From Paenibacillus antibioticophila (GTDB lineage Bacteria; Bacillota; Bacilli; Paenibacillales; Paenibacillaceae), in NCBI RefSeq assembly GCF_000455265.1, contig NZ_HG005139.1, positions 723,812 through 787,811 of the forward strand: a stretch of 64,000 nucleotides of DNA, given 5' to 3'. This document shows positions 10,679 to 18,580 of the stretch, piece after piece. A program made the position numbers and the translations under genes. Below the pieces are notes generated by a model. That model worked only from the letters and a program-made list of their open reading frames with translations. It was not told the DNA's origin and did no database searches. The first letter of the stretch is position 1; every line of letters begins with the position of its first letter.

Positions 10679-11767
10679 TTGCGCTTGTTACCAGTCAGTT
10701 CGTTACAACCCGGCATGCGCTTGGGAAAGAAGATATATAATGAAGAGGGAATTATCTTACTCTCGGAAAATGCAGAACTGAATGATGTAATTATTCGCCG
10801 AATGCAATTGCACGGGTTGGATTATGTTTATATCTCTGACCCTCGTACGGATGATGTTGTTGTTGAAGATATGATCGAGGAGAGTACGCGGCGCAAGGCT
10901 CTTCAGGATATTCGCGATACCTTCCGCAAGCTCTCGGAGCCTTCTGTCAAAGGGATGGTCTACCCTTATTTGGGGAAGACCTTTACCGGTTTGGTCGAAA
11001 CTGTCATGGATGATCTTCGCGGCCGTGAGGATACCATGATTATGATGATGAACATCAATAGCATGGATCATTATTTGTTCCGCCATTCCCTGAATGTCTG
11101 TATCTATTCTTTAGTGCTTGGACTTGTGCAAGGATACACCAAGGATGAGCTTACCTTGCTAGGGCTAGGCGCTTTGCTTCATGATATCGGAAAGACAAAG
11201 ATCCCTTTGTCTATATTGAATAAAACATCAGCTCTGACAGATGAAGAGTATAATGAAATCAAGAAGCATCCGGAATTGGGCTACAAGATTCTCAAGGATG
11301 AGCCCGGAATCTCTCTTAAATCTGCGCATTGTGCGTTTCAGCATCATGAGAGACTGAACGGGAGCGGTTATCCGCGCGGGCTGAGGGGCGACGAAATTTC
11401 GGACTTTGCCCGATTGATTGCGATTACGGATACCTATGATGCCATGACTACGCACCGGGTATATCGTTCCGCAATGCTTCCGCATGAGGCCCTCGAAGTA
11501 CTGTATACAGGCTGTGGTACGCTGTACGAAAAATCAAAGCTGGAGCTTTTTCGGAATCATGTGGCTATTTATCCGCTTGGAATTACTGTGACCCTGAACA
11601 CGGGAGAGACGGGAGTCGTGGTCAAAATTCATAACGAGTTTCCAAGCAGGCCTGTTGTTCGTATCCTGGCGGATGCGGACGGAGTAGAACTGAAGGCTCC
11701 TTATGATTTCGACTTGCTGGAAAGTATGACGACAATCATTAAAAAAGTTGATGAAATTGAGCTATAG
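10679..11767 (+). CDS. HD-GYP domain protein (predicted c-di-GMP phosphodiesterase)
   Basis: 362 residues starting at TTG (GAAGTGG six bases upstream). An N-terminal segment of about 110 residues is shared with the 8868 paralogue (LQPGMRLGKKIYNEEG). The HD-GYP domain is intact: H136 in RHSLNV, H168-D169 in LLHDIGKTKIP, and HHERLNGSGYPRGL. It is expected to linearise c-di-GMP in the cytoplasm; no membrane or receiver domain is present, so the input is unclear. A consensus -10 TATAAT at 10617-10622 lies upstream with a weak -35. Confidence 0.9.
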   Translation: MRLLPVSSLQPGMRLGKKIYNEEGIILLSENAELNDVIIRRMQLHGLDYVYISDPRTDDVVVEDMIEESTRRKALQDIRDTFRKLSEPSVKGMVYPYLGKTFTGLVETVMDDLRGREDTMIMMMNINSMDHYLFRHSLNVCIYSLVLGLVQGYTKDELTLLGLGALLHDIGKTKIPLSILNKTSALTDEEYNEIKKHPELGYKILKDEPGISLKSAHCAFQHHERLNGSGYPRGLRGDEISDFARLIAITDTYDAMTTHRVYRSAMLPHEALEVLYTGCGTLYEKSKLELFRNHVAIYPLGITVTLNTGETGVVVKIHNEFPSRPVVRILADADGVELKAPYDFDLLESMTTIIKKVDEIEL

Positions 11768-11854
11768 TTTTATGCCGACGGATTCGCACTCTCTAAGGTG
11801 CGTTTCTTCTTTTTTTGGAGTATGAACTATTGGGGTAATGGAGGAGAATACAAC

Positions 11855-12997
11855 ATGAATATGAATCGATACGCAGGATTGGCAGCCGTTGATTCTGCAA
11901 TCGGTCCCGGCCGAGACCCTTGGGATCCGATCCATTCATTAAGAGCCTATGGCAGGCACAAGCTTACCAGTGTAGAAATGACCGTAACCAATCTGTGCAA
12001 TATGCGGTGTGAGCATTGTGCGGTTGGAGACAGTCTCGTGTTTAAAGAACCGGAGCATATTCCATTGGAGCTGATGCTGAATGCGCTGGATCAGGTTGAG
12101 CATTTGCAGACGATCAGCATTACGGGAGGAGAGCCTTCTTTCCGCCGAAAAACTGTGGAGGAGGTTATTCTTCCGCTTCTGAAATACGCCAAATCCAAGG
12201 GGATACGCTCACAAATGAATTCTAACCTGACGTTGGATTATGAGCGATATGAGCCGCTCCTGCCTTATCTTGATGTTATGCATATCTCATTCAATTACAC
12301 GAGTGCCCGTGATTTTCATGAGGTGGGCTTTGCCCGGAACCCTCACCCTGTACATGAAGATGTCGCCTATAAAATGTATAATAAGATGATCGATAATACG
12401 CGCAAGCTAAGTGAAGCCGGGATGTTCATCTCGGCGGAGTCGATGATCAATTATCGCACCCATCGGAAGCTTCCGGAGATTCACCGACTCATTGTCGAGA
12501 TGGGGTGTCAGCGGCATGAGGTACATCCTATGTATGCTGCTGATTTTGCGGAGAATCTGCCAAAGCTCAGCCTCGATGAAATTCGGTGCGCCATTACGGA
12601 CTTGCTGGATGCAAGAGATCCGGAGCTGTGGATGCTGTTCGGTACCTTGCCTTTCTTCGCCTGCAATGACCAAGCATCCGATGCTGACCTGCTGAGAAGG
12701 CTCCGGACGGAGAAGAATGTTACGGTTCGCAACGATCCGGACGGACGCAATCGTGTCAATGTGAACATGTTTACGGGAGAGGTTTTTGTCACAGATTTCG
12801 CAGCGATTCCTTCCTTCGGCAACATTAAGGAGCGCCGGCTGGATGATATTTTCGATGACTGGCTTGACAAGCATCCGCTGAATCAACGGGTCAATTGCTA
12901 TTGTGAGGCGGCTGGCTGCTGCGGGCCGAATCTTCTCGTTGCAGATATGTATTATAACAACGTAGATTTCAAGACACGCAAGGCGATTACTCTATAG
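11855..12997 (+). CDS. yfkAB: Radical SAM protein YfkAB
   Basis: 380 residues with the radical SAM cluster motif C-NMR-C-EH-C near residue 47 and the Gly-rich SITGGEPSF strand. The C-terminal region is Cys-rich (NCYCEAAGCCGPN) and may bind a second cluster, as in SPASM-like proteins. It matches the YfkAB family (radical SAM/CxCxxxxC protein), whose substrate is unknown. GGAGGAG precedes the ATG at 11855; an upstream in-frame start at 11798 was rejected for lack of a site. Dependence on the upstream suf system for clusters is an inference. Confidence 0.85.
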   Translation: MNMNRYAGLAAVDSAIGPGRDPWDPIHSLRAYGRHKLTSVEMTVTNLCNMRCEHCAVGDSLVFKEPEHIPLELMLNALDQVEHLQTISITGGEPSFRRKTVEEVILPLLKYAKSKGIRSQMNSNLTLDYERYEPLLPYLDVMHISFNYTSARDFHEVGFARNPHPVHEDVAYKMYNKMIDNTRKLSEAGMFISAESMINYRTHRKLPEIHRLIVEMGCQRHEVHPMYAADFAENLPKLSLDEIRCAITDLLDARDPELWMLFGTLPFFACNDQASDADLLRRLRTEKNVTVRNDPDGRNRVNVNMFTGEVFVTDFAAIPSFGNIKERRLDDIFDDWLDKHPLNQRVNCYCEAAGCCGPNLLVADMYYNNVDFKTRKAITL

Positions 12998-13016
12998 AAA
13001 AGAGGTCCTCTTCAAT

Positions 13017-14390
13017 ATGCAATATGCCATAGCCAATGCTCATGCAGATTTCGAGATGGGGAGATTATTCCTCAACCTGCTAATCGTTTTTGTTCTGGTT
13101 ATGCTAAATGGCTTTTTTGTAGCTGCCGAGTTCTCCCTTGTCAAAGTGCGCCAGTCCCGGCTGACACAGTTGGTGACGGAGGGGAATCGCAGGGCAGTGT
13201 ATGCTTTGCGAGTCAATAAAAAGCTGGATGCCTACCTGTCAGCCACCCAGCTTGGCATTACTCTGGCTTCACTAGGACTTGGCTGGGTCGGCGAGCCTGC
13301 CGTATCCGAGCTGTTGATTGAGCCATTATTACATGAATTCGGCGTGAGTGATCCAACATTGATCTCTACGGTATCGGTTGCGCTGGGCTTTGCTATCATC
13401 ACTTTTCTACATATTGTAATCGGCGAGCTTGCTCCAAAGTCTCTAGCGATCCAAAGGTCGGAGACGACTTCTTTGTGGCTATCCGCTCCGTTGCTTTATT
13501 TCTATAAGCTGTTCCTCCCGGTCATCTGGTTGCTTAATTCAGCCGCTAATGGCATTCTGCGGTTAATCGGGATTCAACCGGCCGGTGAGGGAGAAGCCGC
13601 ACACTCCGAAGAAGAAATTCGGATTTTGATGGATCAGAGCGCTCGAAGCGGTGTCATAGATCAAGAGGAAATGAAGCTGATGGATAACATATTTGATTTC
13701 TCGGATATGCTGGCCCGGGAGGTTATGCTGCCAAGAACGGATATGGACTGCTTGTATACGAACCTGACCTGGGAAGAGAACTTGAAGATCGTATCGGATA
13801 CCAAGCATTCCCGCTATCCGGTCGCAGTGGAGGACAAGGATCAGATTATCGGGTTCGTCCATATCACAGACCTGCTGCTTCCGGAGAATGGAAGACCGCT
13901 GAATCTGGCGGACATTGTCCGGCCCATTCTGAATGTGCCGGAATCCATGGAAGTTAGCCAAGTCCTTCGCCTGATGCAGAAGAAGCATTCCCAAGTAACG
14001 GTTGTCGTAGACGAATATGGGGGGACGGCCGGCCTTCTAACTGTCGAGGTTATTCTCGAAGAAATCGTCGGCAATCTCTACGATGAGTTCGATGTTGAAC
14101 GTGAAGAGGTAGAAGTGATTGGGGAGGGGATTTATTCAGTCGATGGAAGAATGCTTCTTTCGGATGTGAATGAGCTTGCCCATATATCTATTGAAGATAA
14201 TGAGGTGGATTCGATTGGCGGCTGGCTGTTCAAGGAGCTGGACGGAACACCTGCAAAAGGAAAGAAAAAGACTGTCGATGATGTGACACTGGAGGTAGCG
14301 GAGGCCGGACGCCTTCGGATTACCCGGGTAATAATTACGAAGAATCGAGCGGACGAGGAGTCCGGACAATCTTCAACGGATGAGGAATAA
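13017..14390 (+). CDS. CNNM/CorC-type hemolysin family membrane protein
   Basis: 457 residues: DUF21 membrane domain with about four helices (residues 15-190), a CBS pair (about 215-335) and a C-terminal CorC_HlyC domain (about 350-435). The family includes YhdP/YugS/YrkA of Bacillus, associated with magnesium efflux or divalent cation homeostasis. The start is the ATG at 13017 with AGAGG 11 bases before it. A strong terminator follows immediately. Cation specificity cannot be read from sequence. Confidence 0.9.
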   Translation: MQYAIANAHADFEMGRLFLNLLIVFVLVMLNGFFVAAEFSLVKVRQSRLTQLVTEGNRRAVYALRVNKKLDAYLSATQLGITLASLGLGWVGEPAVSELLIEPLLHEFGVSDPTLISTVSVALGFAIITFLHIVIGELAPKSLAIQRSETTSLWLSAPLLYFYKLFLPVIWLLNSAANGILRLIGIQPAGEGEAAHSEEEIRILMDQSARSGVIDQEEMKLMDNIFDFSDMLAREVMLPRTDMDCLYTNLTWEENLKIVSDTKHSRYPVAVEDKDQIIGFVHITDLLLPENGRPLNLADIVRPILNVPESMEVSQVLRLMQKKHSQVTVVVDEYGGTAGLLTVEVILEEIVGNLYDEFDVEREEVEVIGEGIYSVDGRMLLSDVNELAHISIEDNEVDSIGGWLFKELDGTPAKGKKKTVDDVTLEVAEAGRLRITRVIITKNRADEESGQSSTDEE

Positions 14391-14393
14391 CAT

Positions 14394-14437
14394 AGCAAGC
14401 CTTCGGCATGTAAACAGCCGAAGGCTTGCTTTTTTAT
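14394..14437 (+). terminator. Intrinsic terminator
   Basis: Perfect 14-base stem AGCAAGCCTTCGGC / GCCGAAGGCTTGCT with a nine-base loop and a TTTTTTATT tail directly after the CNNM gene. Confidence 0.95.
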
Positions 14438-14756
14438 TAATGGCTCAAGCCAGTTGAGTTCGCTCAGCGTGCGAAACAGAAAACTAGCCACTATGCGGGC
14501 GGAGGAACAAAGGTTGAACCGACTGATGCGCTGTAACTGGCAATTCAAGCAACAATGAAAGGAACAACTGCAGTCAGCACGCAAGCAGCGCAATCGATAC
14601 ATCTGCTCAGGCTCAGAAGGGGAAATTCTCGGCCTAACGGACATTACGTCTCCTTAAAGACCACTATGGATAAAGTCAGAAATGTAACGACATTTTGGCT
14701 GCTAAGATAGGTGAGTTGCGTGAACCAGAGCCGTATGAACGTCCTAAATGCCAAAA

Positions 14757-14816
14757 ATGTCCGTTACCCTTCAAAAATGTGCGAAAGAGCCGGCTAATAG
14801 TTCAAAATGTCCGTTA
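14757..14816 (+). repeat. Short interspersed repeat AATGTCCGTTA
   Basis: CAAAAATGTCCGTTA and CAAAATGTCCGTTA occur 49 bases apart, with CAAAAATGTGCGAAA between them. The inverse TAACGGACATT occurs at 14635-14645. Function unknown. Confidence 0.45.
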
Positions 14817-15120
14817 GCAGGTCCAAAATATTATATAAGCAAATCCAAAGAGGATACTCTTTTCTAGCGACCCAAAACTTCTGTACTCCAAATGCTGTAG
14901 GAGGTGCACTTATACCTTTGAAATTTGGAAATGCCGAGGTTTTAGTTGCACTTCTACGATTCATCGTCAAGGTGATCCAGAAATCAACCACCATGGGCTT
15001 TAATGAGCTGAAGCAACCAGCAAGCGCAAAATAGATGAACCTCCATTTTGCGTGTGAAATTTTCAGCCCGGTGACGGGTGAAGACGACTCACTCCTGAAG
15101 ATAGGGGAACTGACGAAGGA

Positions 15121-15195
15121 AAGCCGTGTGCGGGAATATCCGTATGCACGGTTTGACGGAGAGTCCGGGGGAATAATCCGCCATCTTACTCTACC
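15121..15195 (+). mobile_element. Probable 3' end of a group II intron (domains V-VI)
   Basis: 15121-15154 is a 34-nt hairpin with outer arms AGCCGTG and CACGGTT, a short inner stem (CGG/CCG), a small loop and a two-base bulge on the 3' side. This is the size and shape of group II domain V, with the catalytic AGC at the 5' base. It is followed by a domain VI-like segment and a CTCTACC end typical of bacterial group II introns. No reverse-transcriptase reading frame lies upstream, so this is probably a remnant; the 5' boundary is not visible. Confidence 0.5.
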
Positions 15196-15295
15196 AGTAA
15201 CGAAAGAAAATATTCCGATTCATTGGTTCAGTTTCTAGGCGAACATCATATGTTAAACAAGAGAAACGGAAAATGATGAGAAGGAGGTACTTCAT

Positions 15296-15514
15296 TTGAG
15301 TCATCCCCAAGAACAGACGTGGGTTCCGTTCATTGGTCCCTTTGATCCTTGTCCTCCAATCCTATGCAAAACATATAGCACTCCGCCGCAGTTATTTATG
15401 ACGTTTCAGCCACCTAATTTACCCCAGTTCAGCCCGGAGGAAGCATTGCGCCATGGCACGCTTTGGCCTGCGTTGTACAGTCCCTATGAATCCCGCTGGG
15501 GGAAAGGACGGTGA
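15296..15514 (+). CDS. cotJA: Spore coat associated protein CotJA
   Basis: 72-residue Pro-rich protein beginning MSHPQEQTWVPFIGPFDPCP, with the YSTPPQLF...PPNLPQFSPEEALRHGTLWPAL pattern of CotJA. It starts at TTG with AAGGAGG eight bases upstream. First gene of cotJABC, expressed in the mother cell during sporulation in B. subtilis (sigma-E). A CATATGTTA element at 15247-15255 is a possible sporulation -10, without a clear -35. Confidence 0.9.
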   Translation: MSHPQEQTWVPFIGPFDPCPPILCKTYSTPPQLFMTFQPPNLPQFSPEEALRHGTLWPALYSPYESRWGKGR

Positions 15515-15517
15515 ATT

Positions 15518-15793
15518 ATGAATTCAACATCAAAGCCGCATTGTGATCCTGAATTTTATGAAATGCTGGAGAAGCTGCAGGCACTCGATTTTGCATTAGT
15601 GGAGTTGAACCTTTACCTGGATACCCATCCCGATGATTTGGCTGCGATTCAACAATTCAACCAGTTGACGCAGGAGCGGACCATTTTGGCGAATCAATTT
15701 CAAGTGCTGTATGGGCCTTTGCAAAATTTTGGCCGCGCCTATTCCAAATTCCCGTGGGAATGGTCGAAGGTCCCTTGGCCATGGCAGGTCTAG
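15518..15793 (+). CDS. cotJB: Spore coat protein CotJB
   Basis: 91 residues with the CotJB pattern: LQALDFALVELNLYLDTHP in the first helix and a Trp/Pro-rich C-terminus (FPWEWSKVPWPWQV). It is three bases downstream of cotJA, so almost certainly co-translated. CotJB belongs to the inner coat complex with CotJA and CotJC; its biochemical role is unknown. Confidence 0.92.
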   Translation: MNSTSKPHCDPEFYEMLEKLQALDFALVELNLYLDTHPDDLAAIQQFNQLTQERTILANQFQVLYGPLQNFGRAYSKFPWEWSKVPWPWQV

Positions 15794-15856
15794 TCTGTGC
15801 AGCAGTGCGGGAAGCGCCATGCTGATCATCAGCCCAAAGGAGGTAATGAATAAGCG

Positions 15857-16426
15857 ATGTGGGTATATGAGAAAAAATTGCAGTACCCGGTCCGCGTAGG
15901 AAAATGCGATATTCGCATGGCTAAATATCTGACCGAGCAATACGGAGGGGCTGATGGGGAACTGTCTGCGGCCCTGAGATACTTGAATCAGAGGTACACG
16001 ATACCGGATAAAGTTATAGGGCTTCTGAATGACATAGGCACGGAGGAATTTGCCCATCTTGAGATGATTGCTACGATGATCTACAAGCTTACTAAGGATG
16101 CCACTGTAGAAGAGTTCGATGCGGCAGGCATGGGAGCCTACTATGTTAATCACGACAAGGCACTTTACTATCAGAACGCAGGAGGAGTCCCTTGGACAGC
16201 AACGTATATCCAAGCCAAGGGCGATCCGATTGCCGATCTGTATGAAGACATTGCAGCGGAGGAAAAGGCGCGGGCTACATATCAGTGGCTGATCGACATG
16301 ACCGATGATGTCGACCTGCAGGACAGCCTAAAGTTTCTGCGGGAACGGGAAATCGTTCATTCGCTGCGCTTCCGTGAAGCCGTAGAAATATTGAAGGATA
16401 ATCGGGATCAGAAGAAATTTTTCTAG
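15857..16426 (+). CDS. cotJC: Spore coat manganese-catalase-like protein CotJC
   Basis: 189 residues with a ferritin-like di-manganese fold; metal ligands sit in EEFAHLEM (around residue 60) and AAEEKARATYQWL (around 136-148), with a later EIVHSLRF His. This is the CotJC subgroup of Mn catalases incorporated into the spore coat. AAAGGAGGT precedes the ATG. Third gene of the cotJ operon. Peroxide-degrading activity is plausible from the ligand set but not demonstrated here. Confidence 0.93.
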   Translation: MWVYEKKLQYPVRVGKCDIRMAKYLTEQYGGADGELSAALRYLNQRYTIPDKVIGLLNDIGTEEFAHLEMIATMIYKLTKDATVEEFDAAGMGAYYVNHDKALYYQNAGGVPWTATYIQAKGDPIADLYEDIAAEEKARATYQWLIDMTDDVDLQDSLKFLREREIVHSLRFREAVEILKDNRDQKKFF

Positions 16427-16442
16427 AAATAGGGGATATGAG

Positions 16443-16637
16443 ATGGCCAAAAATAAACGTGGAAAATCATTATGGACGCTTCCTTCCAGAGGCCGCGGCA
16501 CCTGCCCGGTATGCGGAAGCACGCGAATCAAGCTGCTGTACACGAAGACAACCAGCTCAGGCCAGCCCTTGAAGGTGTGCAAGAAATGCTTCAACGCCAC
16601 ACAAGCGCGTATTGATGCGGCACAATCTGTGGTATGA
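16443..16637 (+). CDS. Small zinc-ribbon protein of unknown function
   Basis: 64-residue basic protein with CPVCGS...CKKC (two CxxC pairs about 21 residues apart), a zinc-ribbon arrangement, and an N-terminal basic segment MAKNKRGKSLW. It lies 16 bases after cotJC with GGGGAT before the ATG, so it is probably read from the cotJ transcript or its read-through. It could be a ribosome- or nucleic-acid-associated ribbon; I do not recognise a named family. Confidence 0.75.
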   Translation: MAKNKRGKSLWTLPSRGRGTCPVCGSTRIKLLYTKTTSSGQPLKVCKKCFNATQARIDAAQSVV

Positions 16638-16641
16638 ATCC

Positions 16642-16741
16642 TTGAACTAATGAACGTACGCAGGGGCAACGTGTGAAGTGTTGTTACTCACTTCAGAACA
16701 TTTCACACTTATGTCTTTTCTGTGAACCTTCTATTGTTCAA
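16642..16741. repeat. Dispersed palindromic repeat, family A copy 1
   Basis: Imperfect 100-bp palindrome running from TTGAACTAATGAA to GTTCAA. The inner arm is GTGTGAAGTGTT against AACATTTCACAC. It resembles the elements at 29782-29925 and 41879-41963, including flanking CTTATATAA and AAAGAACA shared with copy 2. Located between a small gene and pdxK. Confidence 0.65.
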
Positions 16742-16759
16742 CTTATATAATCAAAGAAC

Positions 16760-16802
16760 AAGCGCCCCTCACGTATTGTGCGAGGGCGCTTATTCTGTTT
16801 TT
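16760..16802 (+). terminator. Probable terminator upstream of pdxK
   Basis: Stem AAGCGCCC / GGGCGCTT with additional TC/GA pairing, followed by TATTCTGTTTTT. It probably ends the cotJ-zinc-ribbon transcript. Confidence 0.75.
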
Positions 16803-16978
16803 CAAGATCATGCAACTGCTGAGTTGCATAAGAGTATCAATCTAGTATAACTGAACACGACTCAATCCAAATTGAAATAAATGAAAAATAATTCGTGAAT
16901 TCATTGAAAATAATGCTACAATGGATTGCAGAATCAAGCTTAGCTATCGCTACGCTAATTGCAAAGGGGAGCATGACC

Positions 16979-17794
16979 ATGAATAAAATTGTTAAGACTT
17001 TAACGATTGCCGGAAGTGATTCCAGCGGTGGTGCAGGAATACAGGCGGATCTGAAAACATTCGAGGAGTATGGCACCTACGGTTTCAGCGCCTTGACGAC
17101 GATCGTAACCATGGATCCAGACCGGGACTGGCACCACAGTGTGTATCCGATAGAGGCGTCACTGGTGGCGGAGCAGCTCAAGACCGTGTTTGCTGGAGGC
17201 CCTGTTGACGCAATGAAGACAGGAATGCTGGGCAGCGTAGCTATTACTGAAGTCGTTAAAAGCTGCATCGAACAAAACAAGCAAAAAAATGTTGTGATTG
17301 ATCCGGTAATGGTATGCAAAGGGGAAGATGAAGTACTCAACCCTGAGAGTGCAGATGCAATCCGGGATTTGTTGCTTCCGCTCGCTACGGTTGTTACGCC
17401 AAATTTGTTCGAGGCAGGCGTGCTGTCCGGCAAAGGAAGACTGGTTAATCTCAATGATATGAGGGAAGCTGCCAAGCTTATCCATAATCGTGGCGCTGCG
17501 AATGTTGTCATTAAGGGCGGAAAGGCACTTGAAGGCGACAAAGCGATCGATCTGTTCTATGATGGCACAGAATATGTCATATTCGAGACAGAAAAGATCG
17601 AGCCAGCTCATAATCATGGGGCGGGTTGCACATTTGCCGCAGGCGTTACAGGCGGGCTTGCTCAGGGGTTGCCCGTAAAAGAGGCGGTTGCTAAAGCCAA
17701 GGATTTTGTCACGGCGGCGATTAGAGCAGGTTATGCATTCAATGAATATGTCGGACCGGTATTCCACGGCGGGTACCGTCTGAATCAAAAATAA
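16979..17794 (+). CDS. pdxK: Pyridoxine/pyridoxal kinase (ThiD-like)
   Basis: 271 residues of the ribokinase fold. Motifs are AGSDSSGGAGIQADLKTF near the N-terminus, the two cysteines of the CC-kinase subgroup (C113 in DPVMVCKG and the NHGAGCTF anion-hole loop) and LNQK at the end. It closely follows B. subtilis PdxK (formerly ThiD/YwdB), which phosphorylates pyridoxine, pyridoxal and hydroxymethylpyrimidine. The ATG at 16979 is eight bases after AAAGGGG; the in-frame ATG at 16973 is too close. No TPP riboswitch is visible upstream, which favours PdxK over a thiamine-operon ThiD. Confidence 0.88.
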   Translation: MNKIVKTLTIAGSDSSGGAGIQADLKTFEEYGTYGFSALTTIVTMDPDRDWHHSVYPIEASLVAEQLKTVFAGGPVDAMKTGMLGSVAITEVVKSCIEQNKQKNVVIDPVMVCKGEDEVLNPESADAIRDLLLPLATVVTPNLFEAGVLSGKGRLVNLNDMREAAKLIHNRGAANVVIKGGKALEGDKAIDLFYDGTEYVIFETEKIEPAHNHGAGCTFAAGVTGGLAQGLPVKEAVAKAKDFVTAAIRAGYAFNEYVGPVFHGGYRLNQK

Positions 17795-17807
17795 TATCTT
17801 GATTTTT

Positions 17808-18064
17808 AGAGGGTGTCCCCAAATTCTGTATACCCTTAATAACAAAATAGAGTGATATTTATATAGAAACCAAGGAGTATAGCGGCCTTCTCTCGCTTGA
17901 CTCCTTGGTTTCTTGTGTTTATTGCGGCTTTTTTGATCAAATGGGGAGCGAGGGGAAGCCGCCCGCCAATAATTTTAGTGCTTATCGGCAATTGTTTCGC
18001 AACGCACGGTGTAACCTCACATTGAAAAAGGGGCCCGATCATCTACGTCTTTGAGACACCCTCT
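17808..18064. mobile_element. MITE-like element with AGAGGGTGTC terminal inverted repeats
   Basis: 257-bp segment bounded by AGAGGGTGTCCCCAAA on the left and the inverse of AGAGGGTGTCTCAAAG on the right (10 perfect terminal bases). Inside is a perfect 14-base inverted repeat AGAAACCAAGGAGT / ACTCCTTGGTTTCT at 17865-17913. No transposase frame is present; small frames inside have no ribosome site. The ends look like those of an insertion sequence, so a non-autonomous derivative is likely. Confidence 0.6.
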
Positions 18065-18192
18065 TTCTTCTGTTTCCATAGAAAAACGAATCAAATGCAG
18101 GATAAACCGAGATAATAAAAGCGCCATAATCAAGTAAGCGCTTCCCTGATTAAAAAGTAATTAAATCTGAATTTTCATGTCATTTTCAAGGA

Positions 18193-18221
18193 TTTACATT
18201 ATCAGGCCATAGGAGTAATAT
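18193..18221 (+). promoter_or_regulatory. Promoter of the kimA riboswitch transcript
   Basis: TTTACA at 18193-18198, 17-base spacer, TAATAT at 18216-18221. The predicted start near 18228 falls just before the riboswitch aptamer. Confidence 0.6.
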
Positions 18222-18235
18222 CACTCTTGGATTCG

Positions 18236-18503
18236 ATATCTGATTCGCTGAATTTCCTCGTCACGGCGGGGAAAACGGGGGAACCGAATGCGCCTTGAGC
18301 AGGATGGTTTTTATTCTGGCAAGGTGCGTGGGGTGAATCCGCGGAAGCTATCAACCGGAGATTTAATGTACGGCAGGCAACCGCGGAGGGGTGACTCTCA
18401 CTACCCTAATCCGACAGCTAACCTCGTAAGCGTTGTTCGAGAGAGGATGATACTGTGACCAGTTCATAATGGCCGCAGAGGTTCTTTCCTCTGCGGTTTT
18501 TTT
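18236..18503 (+). promoter_or_regulatory. c-di-AMP riboswitch (ydaO/yuaA type) with terminator
   Basis: The leader contains the conserved ydaO-class blocks CGGGGAAAACGGGGGAACCG near 18267, GTGGGGTGAATCCGCGGAAG near 18329, and the closing TTCGAGAGAGGAT. It ends in a CCGCAGAGG / CCTCTGCGG hairpin with seven T residues (18472-18503). This class binds c-di-AMP and switches expression off when the ligand is high. It lies directly upstream of the potassium importer kimA, the expected target. Confidence 0.92.
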
Positions 18504-18580
18504 GCTGCGTAAATACAAGACCAACCGGACGATCAGCCTCAATCCGAGATCCTATTCTAATTCTTGGTGGTGTTGCATCT

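Larger units (their letters stand above)
14438..15295. other. Gene-poor stretch with repeats and intron remnant
   Basis: About 860 bases without a credible gene. Open frames here are short, lack ribosome sites and match no family I recognise. It holds copies of AATGTCCGTTA (two direct copies at 14757-14767 and 14806-14816, one inverted at 14635-14645) and a domain-V-like hairpin of a group II intron at 15121-15154. The last 50 bases include CATATGTTA at 15247-15255, which resembles a sporulation-sigma -10 and could belong to the cotJ promoter. Confidence 0.6.

Noticed and set aside
14779..14783. GTGCG as the 5' end of the group II intron
   Set aside because: The following bases do not fit the conserved intron start, so no 5' boundary is claimed.
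14807..15238. Two adjacent plus-strand frames before cotJA
   Set aside because: No Shine-Dalgarno, no recognisable domain, and the second spans the intron domain V hairpin.
17836..18042. Small minus-strand frame inside the MITE-like element
   Set aside because: No ribosome site and composition follows the inverted repeats.
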